This document shows, piece by piece, positions 1 through 8,481 of a stretch of DNA of 64,000 bases. How positions within the stretch are numbered: position 1 is the first letter of the stretch; every line of letters begins with the position of its first letter. This DNA comes from JAICMB01 sp963795935 (GTDB lineage: Bacteria > Acidobacteriota > Terriglobia > Bryobacterales > Bryobacteraceae), in the NCBI GenBank assembly GCA_963795935.1, contig CAWCJO010000009.1, forward strand, positions 124,001 through 188,000, given 5' to 3'. The notes beneath the pieces are model-generated. The model saw nothing but the letters and a program-made list of their open reading frames with translations, was not told where the DNA came from and made no database searches. The position numbers and the translations under genes were made by a program.

Positions 1-136
1 GCCGCGGCAAGGCTTCCCAGCCATCCAGATTCTTACCGTTGAAGAGTTGTTGCGCGCCGGCCTGGCCGACCGCCATCGCCGCGATACCGAAGGCCGCAAG
101 GGCGGTGCGGAAGAAAGGAAGCAAAGTTGAGCGCAT
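1..136 (-). CDS. DUF1080 (3-keto-disaccharide hydrolase-like) secreted protein, N-terminal fragment
   Basis: Only the first 45 codons lie in the window; the rest runs off the left edge. The reading starts MRSTLLPFFRTALAAFGIAA, a basic-hydrophobic signal peptide ending near AGAQQ, and goes straight into LFNGKNLDGWE. That motif is the usual opening of DUF1080 domains, a jelly-roll family of secreted glycan-acting or glycan-binding proteins that is abundant in Acidobacteriota and Planctomycetota. The ATG is the complement of 134-136. Family identity rests on this one motif, so enzymatic activity is not claimed. Confidence 0.72.
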   Translation of the reverse strand, partial: MRSTLLPFFRTALAAFGIAAMAVGQAGAQQLFNGKNLDGWEALPR

Positions 137-192
137 CGTACTTATTCTGGTCTCCATTCTCAGATGATACTTCGGCGCCGTGATTTGCGGCT

Positions 193-885
193 TCATTGGC
201 GGCTTGGTTTGCGGAGCCACACATAGCAGTGATTACCGATCCGCCCAGCGCGCGGCGAACCGAAAAACAGCAGGTCGAGATAGCGCCAGGGAGCGAGCGA
301 CCAGCCGACTATAAAGTGCGCCAGCGCGCGCCAGGCGCGCCAGGGGAGAAGAAGCTTCGAGTACTCCAGTATAAAAATGAGAACGGTCGCGGTGGGACCC
401 GTTCGCCAGCCTTCGGCGACAAGCTCCAGGCCGTTCGCGGCCAGCTCTTTCAAGCCATCGAGCGTGTAGCGCCGGTAATCGCGAGGATACTCGTGAAAGG
501 GATGGCAGAAAGGAGTCACGAGGTGGACGTAACCGCCGGGCGAGAGCACGCGCGCGATCTCGCGCATGACCTGCTCGGGGCAGCGGACATGCTCCAGGAC
601 GGCATCGCATTCGATACGGCGGAATACGTCGGAGCGAAAGGGCAGACACTCGGCGTTGCCGGCGACATCGACTCCGGGGACCGCAAAGAGATCGAGATTG
701 ACGTACCCGTGGACCTGGGCGCCGGCGCCCCCAATATAGAGGTTCCAGCGGCCGAGCGGAAAATCGCGCGGTTCGCGCGGATTATGAATGAGCGGCAGAG
801 GAGGCTGGAGGAGACGAGACAACCTGTTCCACCAACTCGTCGAACGGCGCCGGGCGTAGATATCCTCCATCGGCTCAGAGCGCAA
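193..885 (-). CDS. Class I SAM-dependent methyltransferase
   Basis: This 230-residue protein has a methyltransferase-11-type fold. The SAM-binding region lies near residues 48-70 (YIGGAGAQ, then NLDLF with the acidic residue after strand 2). An acidic/LPF segment follows at 80-86, and the conserved LEHV motif at 97-100 precedes a PGG turn near 116-118. The C-terminal third is hydrophobic (ILEYSKLLLPW, then HFIVGW) and may contact membrane or a lipid-linked substrate. Similar proteins occur in cell-surface polysaccharide loci, but the neighbours give no substrate. The start could be residue 1 or Met-6. Confident in the fold, not in the substrate. Confidence 0.8.
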   Translation of the reverse strand: MRSEPMEDIYARRRSTSWWNRLSRLLQPPLPLIHNPREPRDFPLGRWNLYIGGAGAQVHGYVNLDLFAVPGVDVAGNAECLPFRSDVFRRIECDAVLEHVRCPEQVMREIARVLSPGGYVHLVTPFCHPFHEYPRDYRRYTLDGLKELAANGLELVAEGWRTGPTATVLIFILEYSKLLLPWRAWRALAHFIVGWSLAPWRYLDLLFFGSPRAGRIGNHCYVWLRKPSRQ

Positions 886-911
886 ATTTCAGAGTACATG
901 CTGGGCGGCGG

Positions 912-1571
912 TCACGAAAGGTAGCGCTCGAACCAATCGCCCGCGAGACGCCCTACTTTTTCGAGAGCTCCCGGCTCTTCAAATAAATGGGTGGCCGCGG
1001 GAACGATCTCGATGCGGCATTCGCTCTCGATCGCTCGAGAGGCTTGGCGATTCAACTCAATTACGGGTCCATCGTCGCCGCCGACGATGAGGAGCGTGGG
1101 CGCGCGGACAAGCGACAGGGCCGCTCCGGCGAGGTCCGGCCGGCCGCCGCGCGAGACTACGGCCGAAACGCGTTCCGGACGCTCGGATGCGGCTACCAGG
1201 GCGGCCGCGGCGCCGGTGCTTGCTCCGAAATAGCCGATCTTGAGCCGTTCCGTATCCGTCCGCCGCGCCAGCCAATCCGTGGTCGCGGCCAACCTTTCCG
1301 CCAGCAGGCCGATATCGAAACGCAGGCTGCGCGTACGCAGGTCGACCTCCTCTTCGTGCGCGGTGAGGAGATCGAGCAGCAGAGTGGCGAGACCGCGCCG
1401 TTCCAGCCCGGCCGCGACGAAACGGTTGCGTGGGCTATGACGGCTGCTGCCGCTGCCATGCGCAAAAAGCACGATGCCCTTCGCCTCCGCGGGAATGGCG
1501 AGATTGCCTTCCAGCGCGATCGGCCCGAGAGCGACCTGGACGACGGATTCGTTCGCCATCGGCGCACGCAT
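912..1571 (-). CDS. Alpha/beta hydrolase, dienelactone hydrolase-like
   Basis: About 219 residues with an alpha/beta-hydrolase fold. An oxyanion-side HGSGSS lies near residue 43 of the longest reading, the nucleophile elbow is GASTG with Ser near 123, acidic GGDD is near 170, and a late His is at ATHLF near 200. Together they form a Ser-Asp-His triad. It follows the phosphoribosyltransferase gene with about one base between them. The two families are commonly adjacent or fused in bacteria, which supports a functional pair whose substrate is unknown. The longest reading starts at a TTG at 1586 and would overlap the upstream gene; the ATG at 1571, or another at 1559, is more likely. Confidence 0.78.
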   Translation of the reverse strand: MRAPMANESVVQVALGPIALEGNLAIPAEAKGIVLFAHGSGSSRHSPRNRFVAAGLERRGLATLLLDLLTAHEEEVDLRTRSLRFDIGLLAERLAATTDWLARRTDTERLKIGYFGASTGAAAALVAASERPERVSAVVSRGGRPDLAGAALSLVRAPTLLIVGGDDGPVIELNRQASRAIESECRIEIVPAATHLFEEPGALEKVGRLAGDWFERYLS

Positions 1572-1572
1572 T

Positions 1573-2205
1573 TTACGGCGCAACAAGGCTAAAGACTTCT
1601 TCGTCCGTGGTCTGGGAAAAATCGTCGTACCAGGAGCTGACCGCCCGAAACGGCTCCGGGGTCGCGACGCAGACGACGTCGTCGGCGTAACGTCTCAGCC
1701 GTGCGCAGGTGGCGGCCGCGCCCACAGGAACCGCGACCACGACGGCGGCCGGACCGAGAGCGCGGACGGCTTGGACCGCCGCCTGCATGCTCGCCCCGGT
1801 GGCGAGACCATCGTCAACCAGAATGACCGTTTTTCCGCTCACGTCCGGGGCCGGGCGATTCCCGCGATAATCGCGTTCCCGGCGCTCTAATTCGGCGCGT
1901 TCGCGCTCGATGACGCCCTCGATGGCTCTGCTGGGGATGCCCATGTTCTCGAGCACTTCGTCGTTGAAGACCACGGCGCCGCCGGTAGCGATCGCCCCCA
2001 TGGCAAGCTCCTCGTGCCCCGGTACGCCCAGCTTTCGAACAACGAAAATATCGAGAGGGACATTCAGGATTTGCGCGACTTCGTGAGCGACGGGAACTCC
2101 GCCCCGGGGCAGTCCGAGAGTCAGTACATCGGTCCTGCCGCCATAGCGCGGCCCCAAGAGTTCTCCAAGTTTCCGGCCAGCCTCGGCGCGGTCGCGAAAT
2201 CGCAT
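1573..2205 (-). CDS. Phosphoribosyltransferase family protein
   Basis: A type I PRTase-like protein of about 210 residues. The PRPP-binding loop is clear (VILVDDGLATGAS, hydrophobic strand, two acidic residues, then a TG turn). It is preceded by the family's N-terminal FRDRAEAGRKL and LGLPRGGVPVA motifs and FVVRKLGVPGHEELA. An upstream in-frame extension to 2244 begins MGNAAPPPL and is Pro-rich; the ATG at 2205 (MRFRDRAEAG) matches the normal family start, so it was chosen. It pairs with the downstream dienelactone-hydrolase-like gene. The actual base or nucleotide used cannot be told from sequence. Confidence 0.82.
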   Translation of the reverse strand: MRFRDRAEAGRKLGELLGPRYGGRTDVLTLGLPRGGVPVAHEVAQILNVPLDIFVVRKLGVPGHEELAMGAIATGGAVVFNDEVLENMGIPSRAIEGVIERERAELERRERDYRGNRPAPDVSGKTVILVDDGLATGASMQAAVQAVRALGPAAVVVAVPVGAAATCARLRRYADDVVCVATPEPFRAVSSWYDDFSQTTDEEVFSLVAP

Positions 2206-2319
2206 CAATAGTTCGACTAGTGGCGGGGGGGCGGCGTTACCCAAAATTCCGGGCGCGATGATACGTCAGCCGTTCCGAGGTAGGATGCCGTCCTGCAACA
2301 CGGGTGCTATCTTCGCACT

Positions 2320-2619
2320 ATGGAGATCAAGGACGCCGTTCGGAATGCAATAGCGTTCGCGATAGAGTCTCTCGGCGAGGAACGGACGAGGGGTATTCGG
2401 CTTGAGGAGATTGAATCTTCGACGGTGGGCGAGAGACCCGTTTGGCTGATTACGTTGAGCAGCGAAATGAAAACAAAGGGGCAGCCCTCTTTAAGGAGAG
2501 CACTAGAAGAAGCAGTTGGCGCAGACATAGAACGCGAATACAAGACTTTCACCGTGGCAAAGGACAGCGGCGAAATCCTCTCCATGAAAATCCGCGTGCT
2601 TGCCGTACCGGCGAAGTAA
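2320..2619 (+). CDS. Uncharacterised 99-residue protein paired with a PIN-like gene
   Basis: A small, soluble, mixed-charge protein. It has two amphipathic stretches (residues 1-20 and 55-70) and a beta-rich C-terminus (TFTVAKDSGEILSMKIRVLAV). No signal peptide or membrane segment is seen, and I do not recognise a family with confidence. Its stop codon overlaps the next start (TAATG), so the two genes should be translationally coupled. Small protein plus PIN-like nuclease is the layout of many toxin-antitoxin pairs, but the C-terminal beta strands do not look like a DNA-binding antitoxin, so the role stays open. Confidence 0.6.
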   Translation: MEIKDAVRNAIAFAIESLGEERTRGIRLEEIESSTVGERPVWLITLSSEMKTKGQPSLRRALEEAVGADIEREYKTFTVAKDSGEILSMKIRVLAVPAK

Positions 2620-3085
2620 TGCTGGATGCCGGCGCGTTGATAAACAAGCATCGAGGCAAGGGGTGCTTTCTCGATACTAACCTCTTCGTTCTGCTGCTGG
2701 TGGGCTCTGTCAATGCGAATCGCGTTCGGGCTTTCAAGCGTACGAGAGATTTTACGGTAGAAGACTTTCGGACGCTGAGTACTCTGGTTGACTTGTTTGG
2801 ATCTCCCTCGTATCGACGCCTCATGTCCTGAGCCAGGTCAGCGACCTTACGGATCTTTCGGGCCAAGAGGCAACCCTAATCCGCGGGTTTTTCAAATCCA
2901 CTATAGAACAGGTCCAAGAAACATATGACACGGCCGAGCGTTTGGTACAACATCCGCTCTTCGAGCGATTCGGGCTGGGGGATGCTTCGGTTGCGGCGGT
3001 TTGCGCACGGGAGATAGTCGTAAACTTACTGGTAGCTTGCGGGCTGCTGATCAGCGGAACGGCGGAAGAATTTAGTATCTTCTAG
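2619..3085 (+). CDS. PIN-like domain protein, interrupted by a -1 frameshift
   Basis: The first 58 or so codons read MLDAGALINKHRGKG then CFLDTNLFVLLLVG, the hydrophobic strand and first Asp of a PIN fold. The frame then runs to a stop at 2829-2831. From about 2796 the -1 frame continues the same protein: ISLVSTPHVLSQVSDL, a helical middle, then FGLGDASVAAV with a second Asp, ending at TAG 3083-3085. A single missing base near GTTTGG explains it. Restored length is about 155 residues. The central acidic position, usually Glu in TPHVL-x-EV, reads Gln here. It may be a real pseudogene or an assembly error; function (RNase) is inferred from the fold only. Confidence 0.6.
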
Positions 3086-3127
3086 TATTCGACGCTACCC
3101 GTGACTAGTATTCGACGCTACGCGTGA
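3082..3127. repeat. Tandem 23-bp direct repeat
   Basis: Two adjacent copies (3082-3104 and 3105-3127) of ctagtattcgacgctac followed by a six-base tail ccgtga/gcgtga differ at one position. The first covers the stop codon of the PIN-like gene and the second ends two bases before the preT start codon. It could be slippage or a small regulatory direct repeat in front of the pyrimidine operon. Confidence 0.85.
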
Positions 3128-3129
3128 CG

Positions 3130-4440
3130 ATGTTGTTGGACCAACCGGCTCTGACCGAGCTACTCCCCCCATTAACCGCGCAAGAGGCTCTCGTCGAGGC
3201 AAACCGCTGCCTGTTTTGCTACGACGCGCCGTGTACCCACGCCTGCCCCACGCATATCGATATCGCGCGGTTCATCAAGAAGATCTCCACGGGAAATCTC
3301 CTCGGCTCCGCCCGCACCATTCTCGAAAGCAATCTCCTGGGCGCCACGTGCGCCCGCGTCTGTCCCGTTCAGGAGCTTTGCGAAGGAGCTTGCGTGCTCG
3401 GCTCCGAACACAAGCCCATTATGATCGGCCGGCTGCAGCGTTATGCGACCGATTACGTTTACGGCCGTGGAATCGACGTCTTCCGGCCGGGGGCGCCGAC
3501 GGGGAAGAAGATCGCCGTGATCGGCGCGGGACCGGCGGGATTATCGTGCGCGGGCGAGCTCGCAAGACTAGGCCATGCCGTCACGATCCTTGAGAAGCGG
3601 CCACTGGGCGGCGGGCTTTCGACGTATGGCATTATCGTGCTCCGGGAGCCGATCGAGATCGCCCTGGCCGAAGTCGAAATGATAAAACGCCTCGGGGTGC
3701 GCTTCGAAAGCGGGGTTGACGGGGGGCGCGACATCAGCATCGACCGGCTTCGATCGGAATTCGATGCCGTTTTTCTCGGCGCCGGTTTGGGCGCCGTGCC
3801 TCAGATGCGCATTCCGGGCGAGGAGCATATTGAGGACGGCCTCGCCTATATCGAACAGAGCAAAATCGACCCGCACGCGATGAAGATCGGCCGCAACGTG
3901 GTGGTGATCGGTGCGGGCAATACGGCCATCGATTGCGCCACCATCGCGAAACGGCTGGGGGCGCATCGCGTGACAATGGTATATCGCCGCACGGAACATG
4001 AAATGACCGCATACGCGCACGAATACGAATTTGTGAAGAAGGAAGGCGTGGAGTTTCGCTTTCTCACCCAGCCTGTGCGCGTCGTTCTCGAACAAGGCAA
4101 AGTAGCCGGACTGGAGTGCGTGCGGATGGAATTGGGTTCGCCGGATGCATCGGGCCGGCCCGCGCCGTCCGCGATCCCGCATTCCGAGTTCGTGATCCCC
4201 GCCGACCAGGTCGTCAAGGCAGTGGGCCAGGAGCGGCCCGCGCTCGCCGCGCTGTTCGGCCTCGACACCGAAAAAGAGAGAATACGCGTGAGCGACTCGT
4301 TCGAGACGAGCCTGCCCGGTGTTTATGCCGGAGGCGATTGCATACGGTCGAAAGGGGCGGCGTCGACCGTCATGGCGGTGGAGGACGGCAAACTCGCCGC
4401 CGCCGCGATTCACCAGCGCCTGATGGGGAGCGCAACCTAA
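3130..4440 (+). CDS. preT: NAD-dependent dihydropyrimidine dehydrogenase subunit PreT
   Basis: A flavoprotein of 436 residues that passes electrons from NADH to PreA for reduction of uracil or thymine. The N-terminus carries the iron-sulfur cysteines (CLFCYDAPC near 27-35, CPTHID, then CARVCPVQELCEGAC near 74-88). The FAD Rossmann loop GAGPAG is at 132-137 and a second nucleotide loop GAGNTA at 261-266. The conserved C-terminal GVYAGGDCIRSKGAAST closes the FAD site. Length fits the family. The ATG at 3130 is preferred over an upstream GTG at 3124. It abuts preA directly (TAA then GTG). First gene of the pyrimidine-catabolic operon; the protein is cytosolic. Confidence 0.93.
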   Translation: MLLDQPALTELLPPLTAQEALVEANRCLFCYDAPCTHACPTHIDIARFIKKISTGNLLGSARTILESNLLGATCARVCPVQELCEGACVLGSEHKPIMIGRLQRYATDYVYGRGIDVFRPGAPTGKKIAVIGAGPAGLSCAGELARLGHAVTILEKRPLGGGLSTYGIIVLREPIEIALAEVEMIKRLGVRFESGVDGGRDISIDRLRSEFDAVFLGAGLGAVPQMRIPGEEHIEDGLAYIEQSKIDPHAMKIGRNVVVIGAGNTAIDCATIAKRLGAHRVTMVYRRTEHEMTAYAHEYEFVKKEGVEFRFLTQPVRVVLEQGKVAGLECVRMELGSPDASGRPAPSAIPHSEFVIPADQVVKAVGQERPALAALFGLDTEKERIRVSDSFETSLPGVYAGGDCIRSKGAASTVMAVEDGKLAAAAIHQRLMGSAT

Positions 4441-5827
4441 GTGGCCGATCTACGCATCGACTTCGCGGGAATCAAATCGCCCAATCCATTCTGGCTTGCT
4501 TCGGCGCCGCCCACCAACTCGGGAATGCAGATTCAGCGCGCGTTTGAGGCAGGCTGGGGCGGCGCCGTTTGGAAGACCATCGGAGCGCCGGTGCTGAACG
4601 TTTCGAACCGCTACGGCGCATGGCATTACGGCGGCCAAAAAATGCTGGCCATCAACAATGTCGAGTTGATTTCCGACCGCCCCATTGACGTGAACCTGCG
4701 CGAGATCGCGGAGGTGAAGCGCGCCTGGCCGGACCGCGCCGTCGTCGTTTCCGCCATGGTCGATTCGAAGCCGGAAGCGTGGCACGATATCGTTCGCCGC
4801 ATCGAAGATACGGGCGCCGACGGGATCGAGCTGAACTACGGCTGCCCTCACGGGATGAGCGAACGCGGCATGGGCAGCGCCGTCGGCCAGGTCCCCGAGT
4901 ATTGCGAGCGGATCACGCGCTGGGTGATGGAGGTCGCACGCATTCCGGTCATCGTAAAACTCACGCCGAACGTCGCCAGCATCGTGCCTCCCGCGCGGGC
5001 GGCGATTGCGGCGGGCGCCAACGCCCTGTCGCTCATTAATACGCTGAATTCCATCGTGGGCGTCAATCTCGATACGTTTGAGATCACGCCCAGCATCGGC
5101 GGCAAGGGCGGTCACGGCGGCTACGCCGGCCCTGCCGTGAAGCCGATCGCACTTAATATGCTGTCCGCGCTGGGGGCCGACGACGTCGTTTCCCGCTCCG
5201 GCCTGCCCATTTCGGGCATGGGCGGAATCGCCACCTGGAAAGATGCCGCGGAGTTCCTGCTTCTGGGCGCCCGAACCCTGCAGGTTTGCACCATCGTCAT
5301 GCACTACGGCTATCGCGTCATCGAGGATCTTTGCGACGGTTTGTCGAACTGGATGGATTCGAAAGGCTTCGAGAGCGTCGCCGATGTTGTAGGCAAGAGC
5401 CTGCATCGCATTTCGAATTTCGCGAATTTCGATCTGTCTTTCAGCGCCGTGGCGCGAATCGATCCCGCGAAGTGCATCAAGTGCAATCTCTGCTATGTGG
5501 CGTGCAACGATACGGCGCACCAGTGCATCGACCTGATCGGCGCCGACGGCGAAGTAGTTGCGCCTTATGCTTACGACGTGCGTTCGAACGGCAAACAGGA
5601 AGCGATTACCACGCGCCCGCAACCGCGCGTTCGCGAACCGGACTGCGTAGGTTGCCGGCTGTGCTATAACGTGTGCCCAGTGGAAGGTTGCATCGAAATG
5701 GTGGAGGTCGCCGTCCGGCCGCGCGCCCCTGACATGGGATCAACTGTGCCGCTCGCAGCCCGAAGTCGCGGACGATTGGGAAGCCATGCAGCGTTATCGT
5801 GAGCAAACGGGAATTCGCGTGCACTGA
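4441..5827 (+). CDS. preA: NAD-dependent dihydropyrimidine dehydrogenase subunit PreA (frameshift near 3' end)
   Basis: The catalytic FMN subunit that reduces uracil/thymine to the 5,6-dihydro base. It shows a DHOD-type barrel with the NYGCPHGMSERGMGSAVGQ active-site segment near residues 132-150. Two ferredoxin-type 4Fe-4S sets follow: CIKCNLC from about Cys345 and CVGCRLC from about Cys402. It starts at GTG 4441. The uninterrupted frame ends at 5802 with an unlikely tail. One extra base near 5708-5713 restores the expected ending LTWDQL, then EAMQRYREQTGIRVH, stopping at TGA 5825-5827. That true stop overlaps the next ATG (TGATG), so the break hides translational coupling to the hydantoinase gene. 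Confidence 0.92.
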
Positions 5828-7206
5828 TGGCTTTGCTGATCGAGAACGGCGATATCGTCACGGCGGATTCGCGCTTTCGGGGCGACATCTATATTGAGAA
5901 CGAAACCGTCACGCGCCTCGGAACCAGCCTCGATGCGCCGCCCGGTTGCGAAGTGCTGAATGCCGAAGGCAAGCTCGTATTCCCGGGTTTTATCGATCCC
6001 CACGTACACATCTATCTCCCCTTCATGGCGACCTTCGCCAAGGACACGCATGAAACGGGCAGCATCGCCGCGCTGATCGGCGGAACCACCACGTATATCG
6101 AAATGTGCTGCCCGTCGCGAAATGACGACGCGCTGGAGGGTTATGAATTGTGGAAGTCCAAGGCGGCCGGCCATAGCGCCTGCGACTATTCCTTCCACAT
6201 GTCCGTGACGAAGTACGTCGGCGAGACGGAGGCGCAGCTACGCCACATCGTGCGCGACGGAATTGCCTCCTTCAAGATCTTCCTCGCCTACAAAAACTTC
6301 TTCGGAGTGGAAGACGCCGAGATGTATCAAACGCTCACCCTGGCGAAAAAGCTCGGCGTGATCGTGACGGCGCATTGTGAAAACGCCGAGCTGGTCAGCC
6401 GTCTGCAACAAAACCTATTGGACGAAGGCAAGAGCGGACCCGAGTGGCACGAGCCCAGCCGCCCGGAGTCGGTCGAGGCGGAAGGCACCGGCCGTTTCGC
6501 AACGTTTCTGGAGAATACGGGCGCCACCGGATACGTCGTACACCTCTCTTGTGAGCCGGCCCTGCGCGCCGCGCTGGCGGCCAAGGCGCGCGGCGTGAAA
6601 ATCTTCGTCGAATCCGTAATGCCGCACTTTCTTCTCGACAGGTCGCATGCCGAACGGCCCGGAGTCGAGGGAATGAAACACGTCATGTCCCCTCCGCTGC
6701 GGGATAAGCGCAACCAAAACATCCTGTGGAATGCGCTTGCCACAGGAGCCATCGACACCGTGGGCACGGATCACTGTCCCTTCGACTGCGATCAGAAAAT
6801 GATGGGCCGCGATGCCTTCACCGCCATCCCCAACGGCATACCCGGTATTGAAGACCGGGTCAACCTGCTCTACACGTACGGCGTGTCGCGGGGCAACCTC
6901 GATCTGCACCGCTTTGTCGAGGCCGCCAGCACCAAGGCCGCGAAGCTCTTCGGATTATTTCCGCGCAAAGGAACCATTGCGGTGGGCAGCGACGCCGATC
7001 TGGTCGTCTACGATACCGCTCATAAAGGCGTGATCTCGTCGAAAACGCACCACATGAATTGCGACTACAGCGGATTCGAAGGCATGGAAATCGACGGCCG
7101 GCCTTGGGCCGTCACGGTGCGCGGAAAGGTGCAGGTGAAAGAGGGCCGGTTCGTGGGCGAAAAGGGCCGCGGCCAACTGCTGCGACGCCAGCCGATGCAT
7201 TTCTAG
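5827..7206 (+). CDS. Dihydropyrimidinase / D-hydantoinase
   Basis: A 459-residue cyclic amidohydrolase that opens dihydrouracil or dihydrothymine to the N-carbamoyl-beta-amino acid. The metal motif DPHVH has its histidines at 59 and 61, and the lysine that becomes carbamylated lies in SFKIFLAYK near residue 150. Further metal/substrate residues are in VTAHCENA and in GTDHCPF. Length and motif order match the dihydropyrimidinase family. It sits between preTA and the carbamoyl hydrolase, which supports dihydropyrimidine over hydantoins as the substrate. The start overlaps the corrected preA stop. Cytosolic, likely tetrameric as in the family. Confidence 0.93.
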   Translation: MALLIENGDIVTADSRFRGDIYIENETVTRLGTSLDAPPGCEVLNAEGKLVFPGFIDPHVHIYLPFMATFAKDTHETGSIAALIGGTTTYIEMCCPSRNDDALEGYELWKSKAAGHSACDYSFHMSVTKYVGETEAQLRHIVRDGIASFKIFLAYKNFFGVEDAEMYQTLTLAKKLGVIVTAHCENAELVSRLQQNLLDEGKSGPEWHEPSRPESVEAEGTGRFATFLENTGATGYVVHLSCEPALRAALAAKARGVKIFVESVMPHFLLDRSHAERPGVEGMKHVMSPPLRDKRNQNILWNALATGAIDTVGTDHCPFDCDQKMMGRDAFTAIPNGIPGIEDRVNLLYTYGVSRGNLDLHRFVEAASTKAAKLFGLFPRKGTIAVGSDADLVVYDTAHKGVISSKTHHMNCDYSGFEGMEIDGRPWAVTVRGKVQVKEGRFVGEKGRGQLLRRQPMHF

Positions 7207-7213
7207 GTCCGCC

Positions 7214-8455
7214 ATGACAGTCGATCCGAAACGTACCATTGCCGAACTCAAAGAGCTGCGCGAACTAACCGCCGACCAGCACGGCGCGCAACGAGTCGCC
7301 TGGACCGATACCTGGCTCAAGGCGCGGCAGTGGTTCGAAACGAAACTCGCGGGCCTGCCCGTGGAGCATCATTACGATGCGGCGGGCAATCACTGGGTCA
7401 CGCTTCAAGGCGAATCGGAACAGGCGCTGCTCCTCGGCGGTCATCTCGATTCGGTGCCCAATGGAGGCTGGCTGGACGGCTGCCTGGACTTGATGGCCGC
7501 GCTTGAAGTGCTGCGGCGATTTGCGCGCGAGTACGGCGGCCATCCTCCCGTCACGATTCGAGTCGTCGATTGGGCCGACGAAGAGGGCGCGCGCTTCGGA
7601 CGAAGTCTGCTGGGATCGTCCGCCTTTGCCGGAACGCACAGCATTGCGGCCGACCGTGTCCGCACCGATAAAGACGGCATCCGCATGGACGACGCTCTGC
7701 GGCGTTGCGGCATCGAAATGGACCGTTCCCCGGAAGCGGCGCGCGAACAGCGCAACGCCGCCGCGTACCTGGAATTGCATATCGAACAGGGACCCGTGCT
7801 GGAGCGCCTGGGACTGCCGCTTGGCGTGGTGCTTGGCACGAAGGGCGTGGAGCGGCATGCCATCACGTTCTTTGGCCAGGAAGCCCATTCCGGTTCCACG
7901 CCGATGAATGCGCGGCGCGACGCGCTGGCTGCCGCCGCCAAGCTGGCGCTGGAGATTCGAATCATTGCCGGCCGGCACGCGGACGCCGTGTGCACGATGG
8001 GCAGCGTGAAGACCTTTCCGGGAATCGTGACCGCCGTAGTGGGCCGTTGCGAGGCCACGCTCGATCAACGCGATCTCGATGCCGACGTTCTGGCCGGCAT
8101 GTATGCCGACGCGCGCGAAGCCAGCGAGCGATTCGCGCGAGAAGAACACTGCACGGTCGAGTGGTCGCGCATCTGGAACATCGAGCCGGTCCCGTTTCAT
8201 CCCGCGCTGATCGAGCTTTGCGACGAAGCCGTGCGCGAAACCGCGGGCGAGGCGCATCGTCTGCCTTCCGGTCCGCTGCATGACGCCGCCGAGGTGGCGC
8301 GCGCCGGAATTCCCACCGTCATGATGTTCGTCCAATCCCTCGGCGGAATCAGTCATAACAAGATTGAAGACACGCGCGAAGAGCACCTGGAAATGGCGGT
8401 GCTGGCGCTCGACCGCCTGGCCCGTAAGGCCGCCGAGTGGATAAAACGGCTATAG
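7214..8455 (+). CDS. Zn-dependent N-carbamoyl-amino-acid hydrolase (beta-ureidopropionase type, M20 fold)
   Basis: A 413-residue amidase of the allantoate amidohydrolase/L-carbamoylase group. It should release CO2 and ammonia from N-carbamoyl-beta-alanine. Metal ligands appear in GGHLDSVPNGGWLDG (His77, Asp79, then the second Asp) and in WADEEGARFG near 118-127. The family motifs ELHIEQGPVLE and GQEAHSGSTPM and a late conserved His (SHNKIEDTREEH) follow. It starts 7 bases after the hydantoinase. Sequence alone does not separate beta-ureidopropionase from allantoate amidohydrolase; the operon supports the former. Confidence 0.9.
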   Translation: MTVDPKRTIAELKELRELTADQHGAQRVAWTDTWLKARQWFETKLAGLPVEHHYDAAGNHWVTLQGESEQALLLGGHLDSVPNGGWLDGCLDLMAALEVLRRFAREYGGHPPVTIRVVDWADEEGARFGRSLLGSSAFAGTHSIAADRVRTDKDGIRMDDALRRCGIEMDRSPEAAREQRNAAAYLELHIEQGPVLERLGLPLGVVLGTKGVERHAITFFGQEAHSGSTPMNARRDALAAAAKLALEIRIIAGRHADAVCTMGSVKTFPGIVTAVVGRCEATLDQRDLDADVLAGMYADAREASERFAREEHCTVEWSRIWNIEPVPFHPALIELCDEAVRETAGEAHRLPSGPLHDAAEVARAGIPTVMMFVQSLGGISHNKIEDTREEHLEMAVLALDRLARKAAEWIKRL

Positions 8456-8481
8456 TTTTGAAGAGGCCCTCAGGCGCAAAA

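Noticed and set aside
4450..5622. A 390-codon minus-strand frame opposite preA
   Set aside because: Antisense shadow of a well-supported gene; no family motif.
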